In this document: positions 31,602-42,429 of the stretch, piece after piece
Numbering within the stretch: position 1 is the first letter of the stretch
How the letters are laid out: every line of letters starts with the position of its first letter
Source: an uncultured Opitutales bacterium
GTDB lineage: Bacteria > Verrucomicrobiota > Verrucomicrobiia > Opitutales > UBA2995
Length of the DNA stretch: 64,000 nucleotides
Direction of reading: 5' to 3'
Assembly (NCBI GenBank): GCA_938075565.1
Contig: CALJGU010000050.1
Span: forward strand, 1 to 64,000
The notes under the pieces: model-generated
Database searches by the model: none
Seen by the model: only the letters and a program-made list of their open reading frames with translations
What the model was told of the DNA's origin: nothing
Made by a program: the position numbers and the translations under genes

Positions 31602-34005
31602 TTACAAATTATCACTGTCATCTTTCTCCTCCCAAGGTAGACCTTGATCCACCCAGGCTTTGAGGAGTTCAACTTCGTCACTGGAAAGGGCTTCGTATTT
31701 CTCACGTTTAAAAAGGGGAGGCATTTCCAGGTCCTCGAGCTGATCGCTCACCATCCAGATGAGATCACTGTCGGCGGCTTGACCGATGATGGCTACGGGA
31801 TCGAAGGATTGACCTCCCGTGAGGAAGCTTTCGCGTTTATCGATGTTAAAGCCGCCTTTGATCTTTTTCAAATCGGACCCGTGGCAACCGGTACAAGAAC
31901 GCTCAAAGATGGGGCGAATATCGCGATGATAATCGAATGGAGGAGCATCCGCTGAGGAACCTTCCATTATCTGAGCAACTTTCACTTTCTTGGCGTAGTT
32001 TTCAGGAACTTCCATAACCATCCAATCGGTCGATTCAGTCTCACCCACTTCCGGTTGGGTTAAGAGGAGAGCCATCGCGGCCCATGAAGTTCCACCGGCA
32101 GATATCCACTGATCTTTGCCGTGAGGGAAACCACTTTCGAAGCGGGGTTGAAAGGGCCAGGACCGGCTTTTCACAAACCACGACCCGTCTTCAAATTGCG
32201 TGCGTAGTAAACAGCGGACACCGTTCTGAAATGCTTCGTGTGAAGTTTTGATTCCCCCCTCCGCATTGAGTGTATAGAGCGCCAACCCAGTTGCCCAGGC
32301 ATCGCTGGGATTGCCTTCGACCTGGGTCCAACCACCATCGGTCTGCTGCTGAGCTAATATTGCTTTCACGTAGGGGCGCAGCCGTGACGTGAGTTCCCCT
32401 GCCCATCCAAGGCCGAGTAATTGATGGAGCTCCTGATTGAGGTTCATCGGTTCGGCTTTGTGTAAATATTTTCGGGCGTTGCTGAGGACTTCTTTCGTTT
32501 GGGAGCGAAGCGCCGGAACCGGATACGCCTGTATACCTCCCACCGCAAACGTAACCCCCAGGATCGGTCCGTCTTCCATGGGTGGGCGATATTCGTTAGA
32601 GGACGAGGATCCGTCCGGGTATTGTGCCGCGATCAGATAACGAGCCATGGCCTCAGTCAATTCATCGGCAGGATACTTTGAGGCGGCAAGCCCCATGAGG
32701 CCGTATCCAACCACGATGGGTGCATCCGGCTGAGGAGGAATCATTTCATAGGCCTTGGCGATATCATCATCATTCGTCCAATAGCGGACATGATCCTGTG
32801 TCTGGCGAGCAATGGATGTTTTATCCACTTCGAAGCCGCGATCGATAGCCATGTTGAAAGCTACGACTGGCAAGGTTTCCTGGTGACAGGAAACACACTT
32901 CTGCTCTTGAACGACACCGCTATTAAGGAATCCATCCGAGTTGATCTGTAGCAAATCAACAGCCCGAGTTATCGAGTCCCGGATAATTGGATTGAGATCC
33001 TCGCCGAACGCCGGAAGCGGATGGTCCGGGATGATCTTATTCTTTTTGGCTTTAGTACCCGCTTGACCACCGGCCTCCAACAATACGGTTTCCAAGGCTT
33101 TGTTGTTTCGATCACGTGCCCAATCCAACGCTGTCTCACCGAGAACACTCATAGTGTTTGGATCCACACCTTTCTCAATCAGCAGCTTTGCCACGGAGGC
33201 TTCATCCGTTTCGTTGTAGGCAGCCCAAAGCATAACGGGAGTTTCATGCTGACCAAATGGAGATCGAGCCTCCAGGTTCGCACCATGCTCGATAAGCAGC
33301 TTAGAGATGTCAGGCCATTGTCCGTAGAGAGATGCGATAAGAGCGTTTCCGAAAAAGGGATCAAAACCATCCACATCAGCCCCCACCTCAAGCAAGCGTT
33401 CAACGATCGCTTTATGGCCTTTCGATGCCGGCTTAATCACATCCACGGGTTTTACTCCCTTTTCCAAAAACAGATTCACCTGTTCCAAATCCCCATTCCA
33501 GGCAGCCACTCCCACGAGGGACGATTGAAAGAATTCATTGGTCAGAGCTTCGACTTTCACCGTCGTCTCCGCTCCATGCTCTAATAGCAGTTTTACCACC
33601 TTGGTGGAGTCAGGCCTTATCACCGCCGCCATCAGAGGCGTGATTAACATCCGCACCTTTTTTCAAGAGCGCTTTGACCGACTGGATGTTGCCGATGGCG
33701 TAAATGAGCGGAGTGGCTCCAGCATCATTGAGTGCATCCACTTCGGCACCTCGTTTGAGGATTTCTTTCACAAGCCTCGCATCGCCATTCAGGGCAGCCC
33801 AATGGAGAGCCGTATTTCCAAGCTCATCTCGAACGTCCAAGTCGACTTCTTGTTTCAACAAGGAGCGAAGAGTTCGGGAATTACCCGCGTGCACAGCATC
33901 GACCAAGGCCTGAGCTTGCACAATCGAGTAAGCAGAAATCGACAGTAGAGAAAGGAAGATCCAGAAAGAAAACCGGACCCGAGATGGGGTATAAAATTCG
34001 GACAT
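31602..34005 (-). pseudogene. Ankyrin repeat / prenyltransferase-like / cytochrome c-type protein, frameshifted near 33630-33650
   Basis: ORF 33610-34005 (signal peptide and ankyrin repeats) and ORF 31602-33656 (ankyrin, 'CVSCHQETLP', 'DGGWTQVEGNPSDAWATGLALYTL', 'CTGCHGSD') overlap in different frames within an ankyrin repeat. Confidence 0.8.
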
Positions 34006-34046
34006 AAAACGTAGGGATCGTTGATTAGGGGAATGGAGTTAAAGAA

Positions 34047-34343
34047 TTAGCCTATCCTTTTCAGGATTTGATCTTTGCCATCCTTCGGGTGGATAGTGAG
34101 ACCGTTTACTTTTCCGCTTTTAGTCGCATCAAAAGAAACCTGTTTCCCATCGCTGCTGGCACCGAAGGTAAATCGTCCGTTTGCCAGAGGTCGGATTTCA
34201 ACCTTGGGGAAATGTTCGTCTATTTCGACAAACAGTTGGTGACCATTTCGAGTGACCGTGTAGGTCCGTTCGGTCTTTTTCGTCTTTAGGAGATATTGAC
34301 CGACATAGGTATCCAATACCTCATGATCGACAGCTGAGGGCAC
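34047..34343 (-). CDS. DUF3471-like C-terminal domain ORF, in frame with the upstream dioxygenase pseudogene
   Basis: 'LDTYVGQYLLKTKKTERTYTVTRNGHQLFVEIDEHFPKVEIRPLANGRFTF'; same frame as 35006-34350. Confidence 0.55.
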   Translation of the reverse strand: MPSAVDHEVLDTYVGQYLLKTKKTERTYTVTRNGHQLFVEIDEHFPKVEIRPLANGRFTFGASSDGKQVSFDATKSGKVNGLTIHPKDGKDQILKRIG

Positions 34344-34349
34344 CTTCTT

Positions 34350-35006
34350 TCAGTGAAGGTTGAGGCTGAATATATTTCTCCTGCCCTCTTTGGGAACCAC
34401 CGTCAAACGCTCCTGTTCTTCCACCGACAGGTTGCTAAAAAGAATATCTGGCTAGTTGAGCGGCTCGCCGGGGAAGTAGCACTGAGTAATCAACTCATGA
34501 TACCCCCGCATGGTAATCTTGAAATGAATGTGCGGTGCCCGGTAGCCCGCGTCTTCATCGGGTTCGCCTCCGTCGAGGAAGGCTAATGGATAAGGAGCCG
34601 GCTTGATGGTTTTGAAACCGTAGTTACCTTTGTCATCGCTGACCGTTTACCCGAAGCTCTGGAAGTTGGGGTCCAAGGGAGCCGGGTTCTTGTCCTACAC
34701 ATGATTGTAGCGACCGGCTGCGTTGGCCTGCCAGATTTCAATAAATACGCCCGGGACCGGGTTGCAGTCCTCGTCGAGGATCTTGCCGCGAATCCGAATA
34801 ACTTCACCCTTGGCTCGTTCGGTATGGCCCTTGAGCATGGTGAGGTCCAAGTCCTTATCGTCCTGTTCATGGACGGGATAAAATGGTCCCATGACCTGAT
34901 CGGCAGAAACACCACAGGCTGCTTTGTCGCCCGCCATGGCGATATTGCCAGTTACGGTCCCAGCGGTAGCGCCCAGTCCAAGCTGGAGCATCGTACGACG
35001 ATTCAT
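34350..35006 (-). pseudogene. Intradiol ring-cleavage dioxygenase with in-frame stops
   Basis: 'VMGPFYPV...IRGKILDEDCNPVPGVFIEIWQANAAGRYNHV*DKNPAPLDPNFQSFG*TVSDDKGNYGFKTIKPAPYPL...YRAPHIHFKITMRGYHELITQCYFPGEPLN*PDILF'. Confidence 0.85.
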
Positions 35007-35635
35007 TTTTTTAGGAGATCACATAGGGAAACCTTTCTTGCTTGTTGAATGGTGAAGAAAGCAACGGGACTCGAGCATCCCTGTTGCAGAAAAGAATATT
35101 GCCCATTATGGCCGAGGCAATCCCGGACTTCAGGAAGCGTAAAAATGTGCGGTTCATAGAGAGATATAGAATGCCTATATCTACTCATGCGCCGTTCGGG
35201 TGATTTGAGGGTCAATTATTTTCAATTATTCGTGACGAAAGAAAAAAAGTTAAGCACGAAGGAACACGAAGCTATACAACTGCAGCGTACAGCGTAATTT
35301 TTTAAACCGCTAATCTTCGCTAGTTTAAAGCTTAATTGGTACACACCGTAAATAATACAAATACAAATCCGATGTTAGGATGGTAGCTTGTGCCAACCCA
35401 AAAGAATATCGGATTCCTTTGGGATGACAGCAAAGTGCTTTGTACGCAAACGACACCAATACATCAGCCCCACCTCTCCATTAATGGCTTCAGGAAAATA
35501 TGATTCTGTATCCATTATTCTGTTAAGAAAATAGACAGAATCATGAATTACAAAATCTTAGTGTTGGATTTGTCATCCAAGTCAAAATGGTGAATCAGGA
35601 ACAGGCTTCCTAAGCTAGGTAAGTCGTGGGAAAAA

Positions 35636-35658
35636 CACAGGCAAGATACCTGTGCTAC
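35636..35658 (-). repeat. REP-like solo element, family C
   Basis: CACAGGCAAGATACCTGTGCTAC. Confidence 0.85.
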
Positions 35659-35665
35659 TCTAATT

Positions 35666-36343
35666 CTAAGCCAAGCGATCGCCAATATACAACATATAAG
35701 CGGCACGCTTGGCGCGTTCGTGGACTTTGGCTGGAACGGCCTTTACCTTAAATCCTACGCGGCCAAAGCGTGGTTCAAACATGGGTTCGGGACCGGCTGA
35801 CCAGAAGATGACTCGACCTTTAGGTTTCAAGGCAGAGCGAATGGCTCTGAGTCCAGTATTTGAATACAAAGAGAAATTATCTTTTGCCACCTGGGCAACG
35901 GGGCCATTATCGACGTCCAGCATGATGGCATCGTAGGTTCCCGGCTTTGCTTTGCGGATCAGCTTACTGGCATTCTGAATACGGATTTCCACCCGGGCAT
36001 GATCTACCAGCGCACCGTTGAGGGATTGCATATGCTCCCGATTCCACTCCTCCATCTTCGGCAATAATTCAGCCACTTCGACGATCGTCTTATCATTCGA
36101 AAATTTAAGCGCTGTCCGAAGTGTACATCCTAGGCCGAGCCCTCCGACCAGAACCCGGGACTCTTTTTCAGGATTGAGTCGTTCAACTCCCAACTGCCCC
36201 AGCAACTCTTCAGAGGTGCTTGCCCTGGAATGCATGATCTCTGCACCATCCAAGCTGATAGAGTAATCACCATCGTGCTCAAAGAGAGACATCGTGCCTC
36301 CATCAGGTGTTATTGTTTCGTCTAGTTTGATGTGCGGTTTCAA
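35666..36343 (-). CDS. Spermidine synthase-like SAM-dependent methyltransferase
   Basis: 'RVLVGGLGLGCTLRTAL', 'YDAIMLDVDNGP'. Confidence 0.82.
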   Translation of the reverse strand: MKPHIKLDETITPDGGTMSLFEHDGDYSISLDGAEIMHSRASTSEELLGQLGVERLNPEKESRVLVGGLGLGCTLRTALKFSNDKTIVEVAELLPKMEEWNREHMQSLNGALVDHARVEIRIQNASKLIRKAKPGTYDAIMLDVDNGPVAQVAKDNFSLYSNTGLRAIRSALKPKGRVIFWSAGPEPMFEPRFGRVGFKVKAVPAKVHERAKRAAYMLYIGDRLA

Positions 36344-37095
36344 GAGAGTAGTAGATAGAAAATGGTATAATTCATACCGAGGTTATAAAATGAATGCCCA
36401 ATGATCGCCGGAAGAATCGATTGGTATTTTATCCGAAGCCAGCTAAAACCCAAACTTGTCACGATCATCAACACCCACCGGAGGAATCCAGAGATCCAAA
36501 ACACCTTCAAACCTTCCTCCCCGAGAGCAATTCCATGATGGAATAAATGCACAGTGGCAAAGAGGAAGGCACTGACACCCACACCCCAAATGAGGCCCCA
36601 GCGATCTTGAACCACTCGCTGAATGCAGCCGCGAAACAATATCTCCTCCCCAATGGGTGAAAAGATCATGGCAGGGATGGTGAACATCCAAAACAGTTTA
36701 TTCCTCGGCATTTGCAGGACTCGTTCGTCCTGAAGGAAAGTGGCCGCCACAGATTGAAACCAATGCTGATCCGAATCGTCATAAAACAGAATTCCGATCC
36801 AGTAGCAGACGAGAGCTAACATCAACCCGAGCAACGGGGCCGATATGCCCCAACCAAATCCTTTGGGCAAGGTCAGCCCGATGTCGCTCCTGCCTTGATG
36901 GGTTAGAAAAAGTAAAGGGACAAACCACATTAGCAGAAAACCTAGCATGGTCATCTGCCCGGGCCCTCCAACAATGGTTCCGTAAGCCCGGAAGAGTGTC
37001 AGGATGAGTAACACGATGCCGAGAAGGATTAACCCGTTCGGACAAATCTTTCGCCAGAGAGGGCGTATCTGTATATCAGAATCTTTCAGGCTCAT
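36340..37095 (-). CDS. CPBP family intramembrane metalloprotease
   Basis: 'GEEILFRGCIQRVVQDRWG' (EExxxR) and later 'HSFYNLG'; multiple TM segments. Confidence 0.87.
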   Translation of the reverse strand: MSLKDSDIQIRPLWRKICPNGLILLGIVLLILTLFRAYGTIVGGPGQMTMLGFLLMWFVPLLFLTHQGRSDIGLTLPKGFGWGISAPLLGLMLALVCYWIGILFYDDSDQHWFQSVAATFLQDERVLQMPRNKLFWMFTIPAMIFSPIGEEILFRGCIQRVVQDRWGLIWGVGVSAFLFATVHLFHHGIALGEEGLKVFWISGFLRWVLMIVTSLGFSWLRIKYQSILPAIIGHSFYNLGMNYTIFYLLLS

Positions 37096-37126
37096 TTCTT
37101 AATTACTAAGTTTCATGCCGTCCAAG

Positions 37127-37567
37127 TTAGTTAAACTTTTTCATGAACTGAACCACCCGAAAGGTTTCCTTAAAGTCGTTTGCCTGGTGAAACTTAATGG
37201 CCTCGGCATTATGCAACTCCGCATCGGACCCCATTTCTGTGCAGCCCTGGTCTTTCATCCACTGCATCGCGGCTTCCATCAATTGCTTTGAAAGACCATG
37301 ACTCCGATACTCCGGGAAGAAACAGACACCTTCCATGTATCCAACGGGAGACGACAAGCAGCCATCGACAACATTGCGTAAAGAAGCCTCGAGGAAGCCC
37401 GCGACCTTGGAATTCTCTTCTATAAGGAAACAAACTTTATCGGAGTCACGGAGCCAAATGTTGATATCCTCCTCATGAACCGCTTCAGGACAACCATCAT
37501 AGACAATTCCTCTCAATGCTTTCCAAACATCACGATCATATTCTGTAGCAATGCGAATCACATTCAC
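37127..37567 (-). CDS. GNAT acetyltransferase resembling aminoglycoside 6'-N-acetyltransferases (AAC(6')-I)
   Basis: 'GFLEASLRNVVDGCLSSPVGYMEGVCFFPEYRSHGLSKQLMEAAMQWMKDQGCTEMGSDAELHN...FHQANDFKETFRVVQFMKKF'. Confidence 0.78.
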   Translation of the reverse strand: MNVIRIATEYDRDVWKALRGIVYDGCPEAVHEEDINIWLRDSDKVCFLIEENSKVAGFLEASLRNVVDGCLSSPVGYMEGVCFFPEYRSHGLSKQLMEAAMQWMKDQGCTEMGSDAELHNAEAIKFHQANDFKETFRVVQFMKKFN

Positions 37568-37641
37568 AAAATCGCGACATCTGTTTTACTGCGCAAGATA
37601 TTAACTTGCAGAGCACTCACGAAATTCCATCTTTCAACCCC

Positions 37642-40600
37642 ATGCTTCTTCGCGTCCTACCATTTTTTCTGACTACTTTGTCCATTCTTCTACTCACGGC
37701 TTGCTCAAAACAAACGAGCACTCGCTCTACTGCCAAACCGGATCAAGCAGAGGAAGTCGTAGCTTCTCAAGATGAACCCATTGCAAATGATGCCGATTCC
37801 CAGGACATCCAATACATCAAGTGGACGCCTGAATTAAATATCCCGGATCCTGTATCGATTAGCTTTGATGATCGTGGCCGTGCCTACGTGACTCAGACCC
37901 GGCGCCGACGAGCGAACGACCTGGATATACGTGGACAGCGAGATTGGATCGTTGACGATGTGAGCTTCAACCATGTGGATGATAAGGAAGCCTTTCTAAA
38001 GGCACAGTTGGATCCGGAAAGAGCCGAGGAAAACAAAGATCGTTTTCTCGATCACAACGGTGATGGTGCCATCGACTGGCGAGATCTGGCTGTCCTCAGT
38101 GAGAGCATCTACCTGATCGAAGATACCGACGACGATGGCTTCGCAGATAGCTCCAAAGTTTATTATGATGATTTCAAGACTCTGGTAACTGGCGTGGCTG
38201 CTGGCGTACTTTGGCATGAGGGTGACGTCTATGCCACCGTAGCACCCGATGTCTGGAAATTTCGCGATACAGATGGTGATGATATTCCTGACCAGAAAGA
38301 AGTGCTCGCCCATGGGTTTGGAGTACACATCGCTTACGGGGGTCACGACATGCACGGACTTATTGTGGGACCGGATGGAAAGATCTACTGGTCGATCGGG
38401 GACAAAGGAATCAACGTGACCTCAAAGGGAGGAAAACAATTTTTCTATCCCAACCAAGGCGGAATGCTTCGGGCCAATCCAGATGGAAGCGATTTTGAAG
38501 TATTCGCTCGTGGATTAAGAAACGTGCAAGAGCCCGCTTTCGACAACTACGGAAATTGGTTTGGTGTGGACAACGACTCGGACCAAACGGGAGAGACCGA
38601 GCGCTTCATGTATATCGTGGATGGCATGGACGCAGGCTGGCGCAATGATTACCAGTACCGGGGCGATGGATACAATCCATGGATGGAGGAAAAGATGACC
38701 ATCCCCCACCATAAAGGACAGGCGGCTTACATTACGCCCACTATTCGCAATTATGTAGATGGACCCGCTGGGTTCGTAAAGAACCCAGGCACGGCACTCA
38801 ACGAACGCTACAAAGATTACTTTTTTCTCAATGCTACAATGAACGGAGCCCAATACGCCTTCCAGGTGGAGCCAGATGGAGCGTCATTCAAGATGGTGAA
38901 TGACCACCAGATCGGGAAAGGCCTGCCATTGATCGGCCTCACCTGGGGATTTGATGGTGCCCTCTACACACCAGATTGGGGAGGAGGATACCCCATGAAT
39001 GAAACAGGCGCTATTTGGAAACTTGATACTCCAGGCGGGAATCAAGCTATTCGGGCCGAAGTGGAGCAATTACTCCTGGAAGGCATGGCTGAAAGAAATG
39101 TTCCCCAACTACGCGAGTTATTGTCTCATCCGGATCAGCGCATTCGCCTCAACGCTCAATTTGAACTCGTTAAGCGAAACGAGACAGGCTCGCTTGTGGA
39201 AGACAGCCAAGCCGATCATCAACTTAAAAGGATTCATGCTGTTTGGGGACTCGGACAGCTTGCGAGAGCAGAGGACGAAACAGCCATCAACCAATTGCTC
39301 AAACTCCTCGATGCGTCTGATCCTGAGATTCAGGTGCAGGCGAGTAAAGTGCTTGGCGACTTAAAACCTGGCAGCTTCAATGGACAAGTCCTTATTCCTC
39401 TATGCGATTCCGATCACCCTCGAGTGCGCTTTCAAGCGGCCTTGTCAATCGGCCGACAAGGAGTGAGCGAAGCTTTCAATAAGATCGTTTCACTCATCGA
39501 ATCCAACGATGAGAATGACACCTACATGCGACATGCAGGCGTGGCTGCCCTTGAGGGCATCGGAGGTGCAGAGACCCTTTTAAGCCATACTTCGGAACAA
39601 GTTCGCCTCAGCGCTGTAGTTGCGCTACGCAGACTCGTGAATCCATCGGTGGCTGATTTTCTTATGGATAGTTCGGAACTCGTCGTGACCGAAGCAGCAC
39701 GAGCCATCCATGATGATTTTTCAATCGAAGAAGCATTGCCTAAACTCGCGAGACACCTGGTTTCGAACAGCAGCAACAACGAAGCCCTTGTGCGGAGACT
39801 CATAAATGCCAACTTCCGGATTGGAGGCGAGAACGAAGCGTACCAGGTCGCTGAATACGCAGAAAATAATAACAATTCAGCTGTCTTACGTCTGGATGCA
39901 CTCGATGCCTTGGCAAATTGGAAAACTCCTCCCCCACTCGACCGCGTTGATGGAAGACGCCGCTACTTCAAGGATCGCTCTGCGGCCAATATTGGAAGTA
40001 TGGTAAAAGGTAAATTGGAGAACTTGCTCAACTCCGAGAACTCCGAAATCCTGGAGAAAGCTGTAAGCGCGGCAAACAACTTATCCGTCACCCTAAGTCC
40101 AGTCGCGCTGGAAAAGCTCCTACGCAACAACCAGGCCCCTGGCTCCCTCCGCATGGAAGCACTGAAGAGTCTTCAAAACCCAAAGAACATAACATACGCG
40201 CAAAACTCAGGCAGCGAAGATTTGCGAATGGCCGCGGCCAGTTTCCTTATGAAAACCAACAAGGAGGGTGCAGCTAATTTCTTGGCAACCCGCCTAGGCC
40301 GTTCCCGCTCAATCACCGAGAAACAAAAAACCATAGCCATGCTGGCCGAAATAGGGAACGAGACCGCCGACCGAGAAATCAAACTGCAGTTTGAACAGCT
40401 GGACCTTGGAACCTTACCCGCGGGATTGCAGCTGGATATTCTTGAAGCGGCCAACTCCCGAGCCATGACCAGCGAAATCGAAGCGTTTGAAGCGACTCGC
40501 CCCACGGGGTCACCCCTCGCAGCTTATATCGAGACCCTTGACGGAGGAAGCATCGAGGCGGGTGAAGCGATTGCCAATACACACCTGGCTGCGCAATGTG

Positions 40601-40962
40601 CACGGTGCCACAAATTTGAAGATGGCAGGGGTAGCGAGATAGGACCCAACCTAAAGGACATCGGTGCTAATAGAGACAAAGAATACATCCTTAGATCCCT
40701 CGTCGAACCTGGCGCCGATATTGCGGAAGGTTTCGGTATAACCACCGTTAGCTTGAAGAATGGAGAAAGCCTCACCGCTCAACTGGGAAAAGAAACAGAT
40801 TCGGGCATCGAGCTTATTGATTTGGAAGGAAACAGACAAATCATCTCAAATGCACAAATTGAGTCTCGGACTGATCCGATGTCCTCAATGCCTCCCATGG
40901 GATTTATTTTGAACAAGAGAGAGCTGAGAGATTTGGTAGCCTATTTAAGTAGCCTGAATTAA
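37642..40962 (+). CDS. PVC-type dehydrogenase (propeller) + HEAT repeats + cytochrome c
   Basis: 'GHDMHGLIVGPDGKIYWSIGDKG', HEAT-like repeats, 'CARCHKFEDGRGSEIGPNLKDIG' near C-terminus; lipobox 'LLTACSK'. Confidence 0.9.
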   Translation: MLLRVLPFFLTTLSILLLTACSKQTSTRSTAKPDQAEEVVASQDEPIANDADSQDIQYIKWTPELNIPDPVSISFDDRGRAYVTQTRRRRANDLDIRGQRDWIVDDVSFNHVDDKEAFLKAQLDPERAEENKDRFLDHNGDGAIDWRDLAVLSESIYLIEDTDDDGFADSSKVYYDDFKTLVTGVAAGVLWHEGDVYATVAPDVWKFRDTDGDDIPDQKEVLAHGFGVHIAYGGHDMHGLIVGPDGKIYWSIGDKGINVTSKGGKQFFYPNQGGMLRANPDGSDFEVFARGLRNVQEPAFDNYGNWFGVDNDSDQTGETERFMYIVDGMDAGWRNDYQYRGDGYNPWMEEKMTIPHHKGQAAYITPTIRNYVDGPAGFVKNPGTALNERYKDYFFLNATMNGAQYAFQVEPDGASFKMVNDHQIGKGLPLIGLTWGFDGALYTPDWGGGYPMNETGAIWKLDTPGGNQAIRAEVEQLLLEGMAERNVPQLRELLSHPDQRIRLNAQFELVKRNETGSLVEDSQADHQLKRIHAVWGLGQLARAEDETAINQLLKLLDASDPEIQVQASKVLGDLKPGSFNGQVLIPLCDSDHPRVRFQAALSIGRQGVSEAFNKIVSLIESNDENDTYMRHAGVAALEGIGGAETLLSHTSEQVRLSAVVALRRLVNPSVADFLMDSSELVVTEAARAIHDDFSIEEALPKLARHLVSNSSNNEALVRRLINANFRIGGENEAYQVAEYAENNNNSAVLRLDALDALANWKTPPPLDRVDGRRRYFKDRSAANIGSMVKGKLENLLNSENSEILEKAVSAANNLSVTLSPVALEKLLRNNQAPGSLRMEALKSLQNPKNITYAQNSGSEDLRMAAASFLMKTNKEGAANFLATRLGRSRSITEKQKTIAMLAEIGNETADREIKLQFEQLDLGTLPAGLQLDILEAANSRAMTSEIEAFEATRPTGSPLAAYIETLDGGSIEAGEAIANTHLAAQCARCHKFEDGRGSEIGPNLKDIGANRDKEYILRSLVEPGADIAEGFGITTVSLKNGESLTAQLGKETDSGIELIDLEGNRQIISNAQIESRTDPMSSMPPMGFILNKRELRDLVAYLSSLN

Positions 40963-41007
40963 GGGAAAGGGGCTACTCGCTTGTCTATCAATTCTAGACG
41001 AAACATA

Positions 41008-41030
41008 CACAGGCAAGATGCCTGTGCTAC
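41008..41030 (-). repeat. REP-like solo element, family C
   Basis: CACAGGCAAGATGCCTGTGCTAC. Confidence 0.87.
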
Positions 41031-42208
41031 TCTATTGCAGCTTTCACTTCTTTAAAGGCCGTAATCGCACGGTCCAAATCTTCGCGAGAATGGGCCGCCG
41101 AAATTTGCGTCCTTATACGAGCCTTTCCTTGTGGAACTACGGGATATGAAAAACCGATCAGGTAAATTCCCTTTTCCAGCATGGCGTCGGCAAATCTTGT
41201 GGCCAATGCAGCATCGCCGAGCATGACCGGAGTTATGGGGTGCGTTCCCGGTAATATATCGAAACCCAGTTTCGACATCTCTTCCCGAAAGTAGCGAGTA
41301 TTCTCCTCGAGCCGGTCACGCAGCTCTGTTGACTCACTTAATAGTTCAAGGACCTTCAAAGATCCGCCCGCTATCGACGGAGCCAAGGTATTCGAAAACA
41401 GATAGGGCCGAGAACGTTGGCGCAGCAGCTCAACAATTTCTTTTCGACCGCTAGTATAGCCACCGCTCGCTCCACCCAGTGCTTTGCCTAAAGTACCTGT
41501 GATAATGTCCACACGGCTCATCACACCACAATGCTCATGCGTGCCGCGACCGGTCTTGCCCATAAAGCCGACCGAGTGCGAGTCGTCTACCATGACCAGG
41601 GCATCGTATTTATCAGCGAGGTCACAAATCTCTTTCAGGCGTGCTACATAACCATCCATGGAGAACACTCCGTCCGTGGCGATTAGCCGATGACGGGCAC
41701 CCGACGCTTCTTTCAACTTAGCCTCGAGGTCTTCCATGTCGCTATTGCGGTAGCGAAAACGAGCAGCCTTACACAAACGAATGCCGTCGATGATCGATGC
41801 GTGATTCAGCTCATCACTGATAACAGCATCTTCTGGCCCCAGCAAAGTTTCAAAGAGCCCCCCATTGGCATCGAAGCAGGATGAATAGAGAATAGTATCC
41901 TCAGTTCCAAGAAACTCACTTAACTTCTCTTCGAGCTGTTTGTGAATGCCTTGAGTGCCGCAAATAAAGCGAACGCTAGCCAAACCATAACCCCAGTCAT
42001 CGATGGCCTGCTTGGCTGCATCAACGACCGCGGGATGTTTCGCCAGACCCAGGTAATTATTGGCGCAAAAGTTGAGCACCTCTTCACCATCAGCCACACG
42101 AATGACCGATCCCTGCGGCGTCATGATGATACGCTCGTCCTTGTAAGTACCCGCTTCACGGATACTGGTGATTTGTTCTTCGAGGTGGGCTTTAAAGATG
42201 TTGTTCAT
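41027..42208 (-). CDS. kbl: Glycine C-acetyltransferase (2-amino-3-ketobutyrate CoA ligase)
   Basis: '[71 protein letters not shown]'. Confidence 0.96.
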   Translation of the reverse strand: MNNIFKAHLEEQITSIREAGTYKDERIIMTPQGSVIRVADGEEVLNFCANNYLGLAKHPAVVDAAKQAIDDWGYGLASVRFICGTQGIHKQLEEKLSEFLGTEDTILYSSCFDANGGLFETLLGPEDAVISDELNHASIIDGIRLCKAARFRYRNSDMEDLEAKLKEASGARHRLIATDGVFSMDGYVARLKEICDLADKYDALVMVDDSHSVGFMGKTGRGTHEHCGVMSRVDIITGTLGKALGGASGGYTSGRKEIVELLRQRSRPYLFSNTLAPSIAGGSLKVLELLSESTELRDRLEENTRYFREEMSKLGFDILPGTHPITPVMLGDAALATRFADAMLEKGIYLIGFSYPVVPQGKARIRTQISAAHSREDLDRAITAFKEVKAAIE

Positions 42209-42236
42209 TTGGTTGATAGAATGTTCGATTCTCTTC

Positions 42237-42305
42237 TGTAGGAGCTAACTTGCTTGCGATCTCAATATCGTCGGCATTCGATCCGCAAGCAAGCTAGCTC
42301 CTACA
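42237..42305. repeat. REP-like inverted pair, family A
   Basis: TGTAGGAGCTAACTTGCTTGCGATC inverted against TGTAGGAGCTAGCTTGCTTGCGGATC. Confidence 0.93.
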
Positions 42306-42371
42306 ATTTTCATGTGCATGTGTAATGTAGAGAAAAAATCTTCACAGGTTGACTCACACGCTCCCAATAAT

Positions 42372-42394
42372 CGCGGCATAAAGCCGCTCCTACA
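42372..42394 (-). repeat. REP-like solo element, family A
   Basis: Minus strand TGTAGGAGCGGCTTTATGCCGCG. Confidence 0.8.
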
Positions 42395-42429
42395 GTTTCA
42401 AAATGACAGTCACCCGCGAGCTCCGACAT

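Noticed and set aside
34047-35006. Genetic code reassignment of stop codons
   Set aside because: TAA, TAG and TGA all act as ordinary terminators of many intact genes in the window, so the internal stops are better explained by gene decay or local effects.
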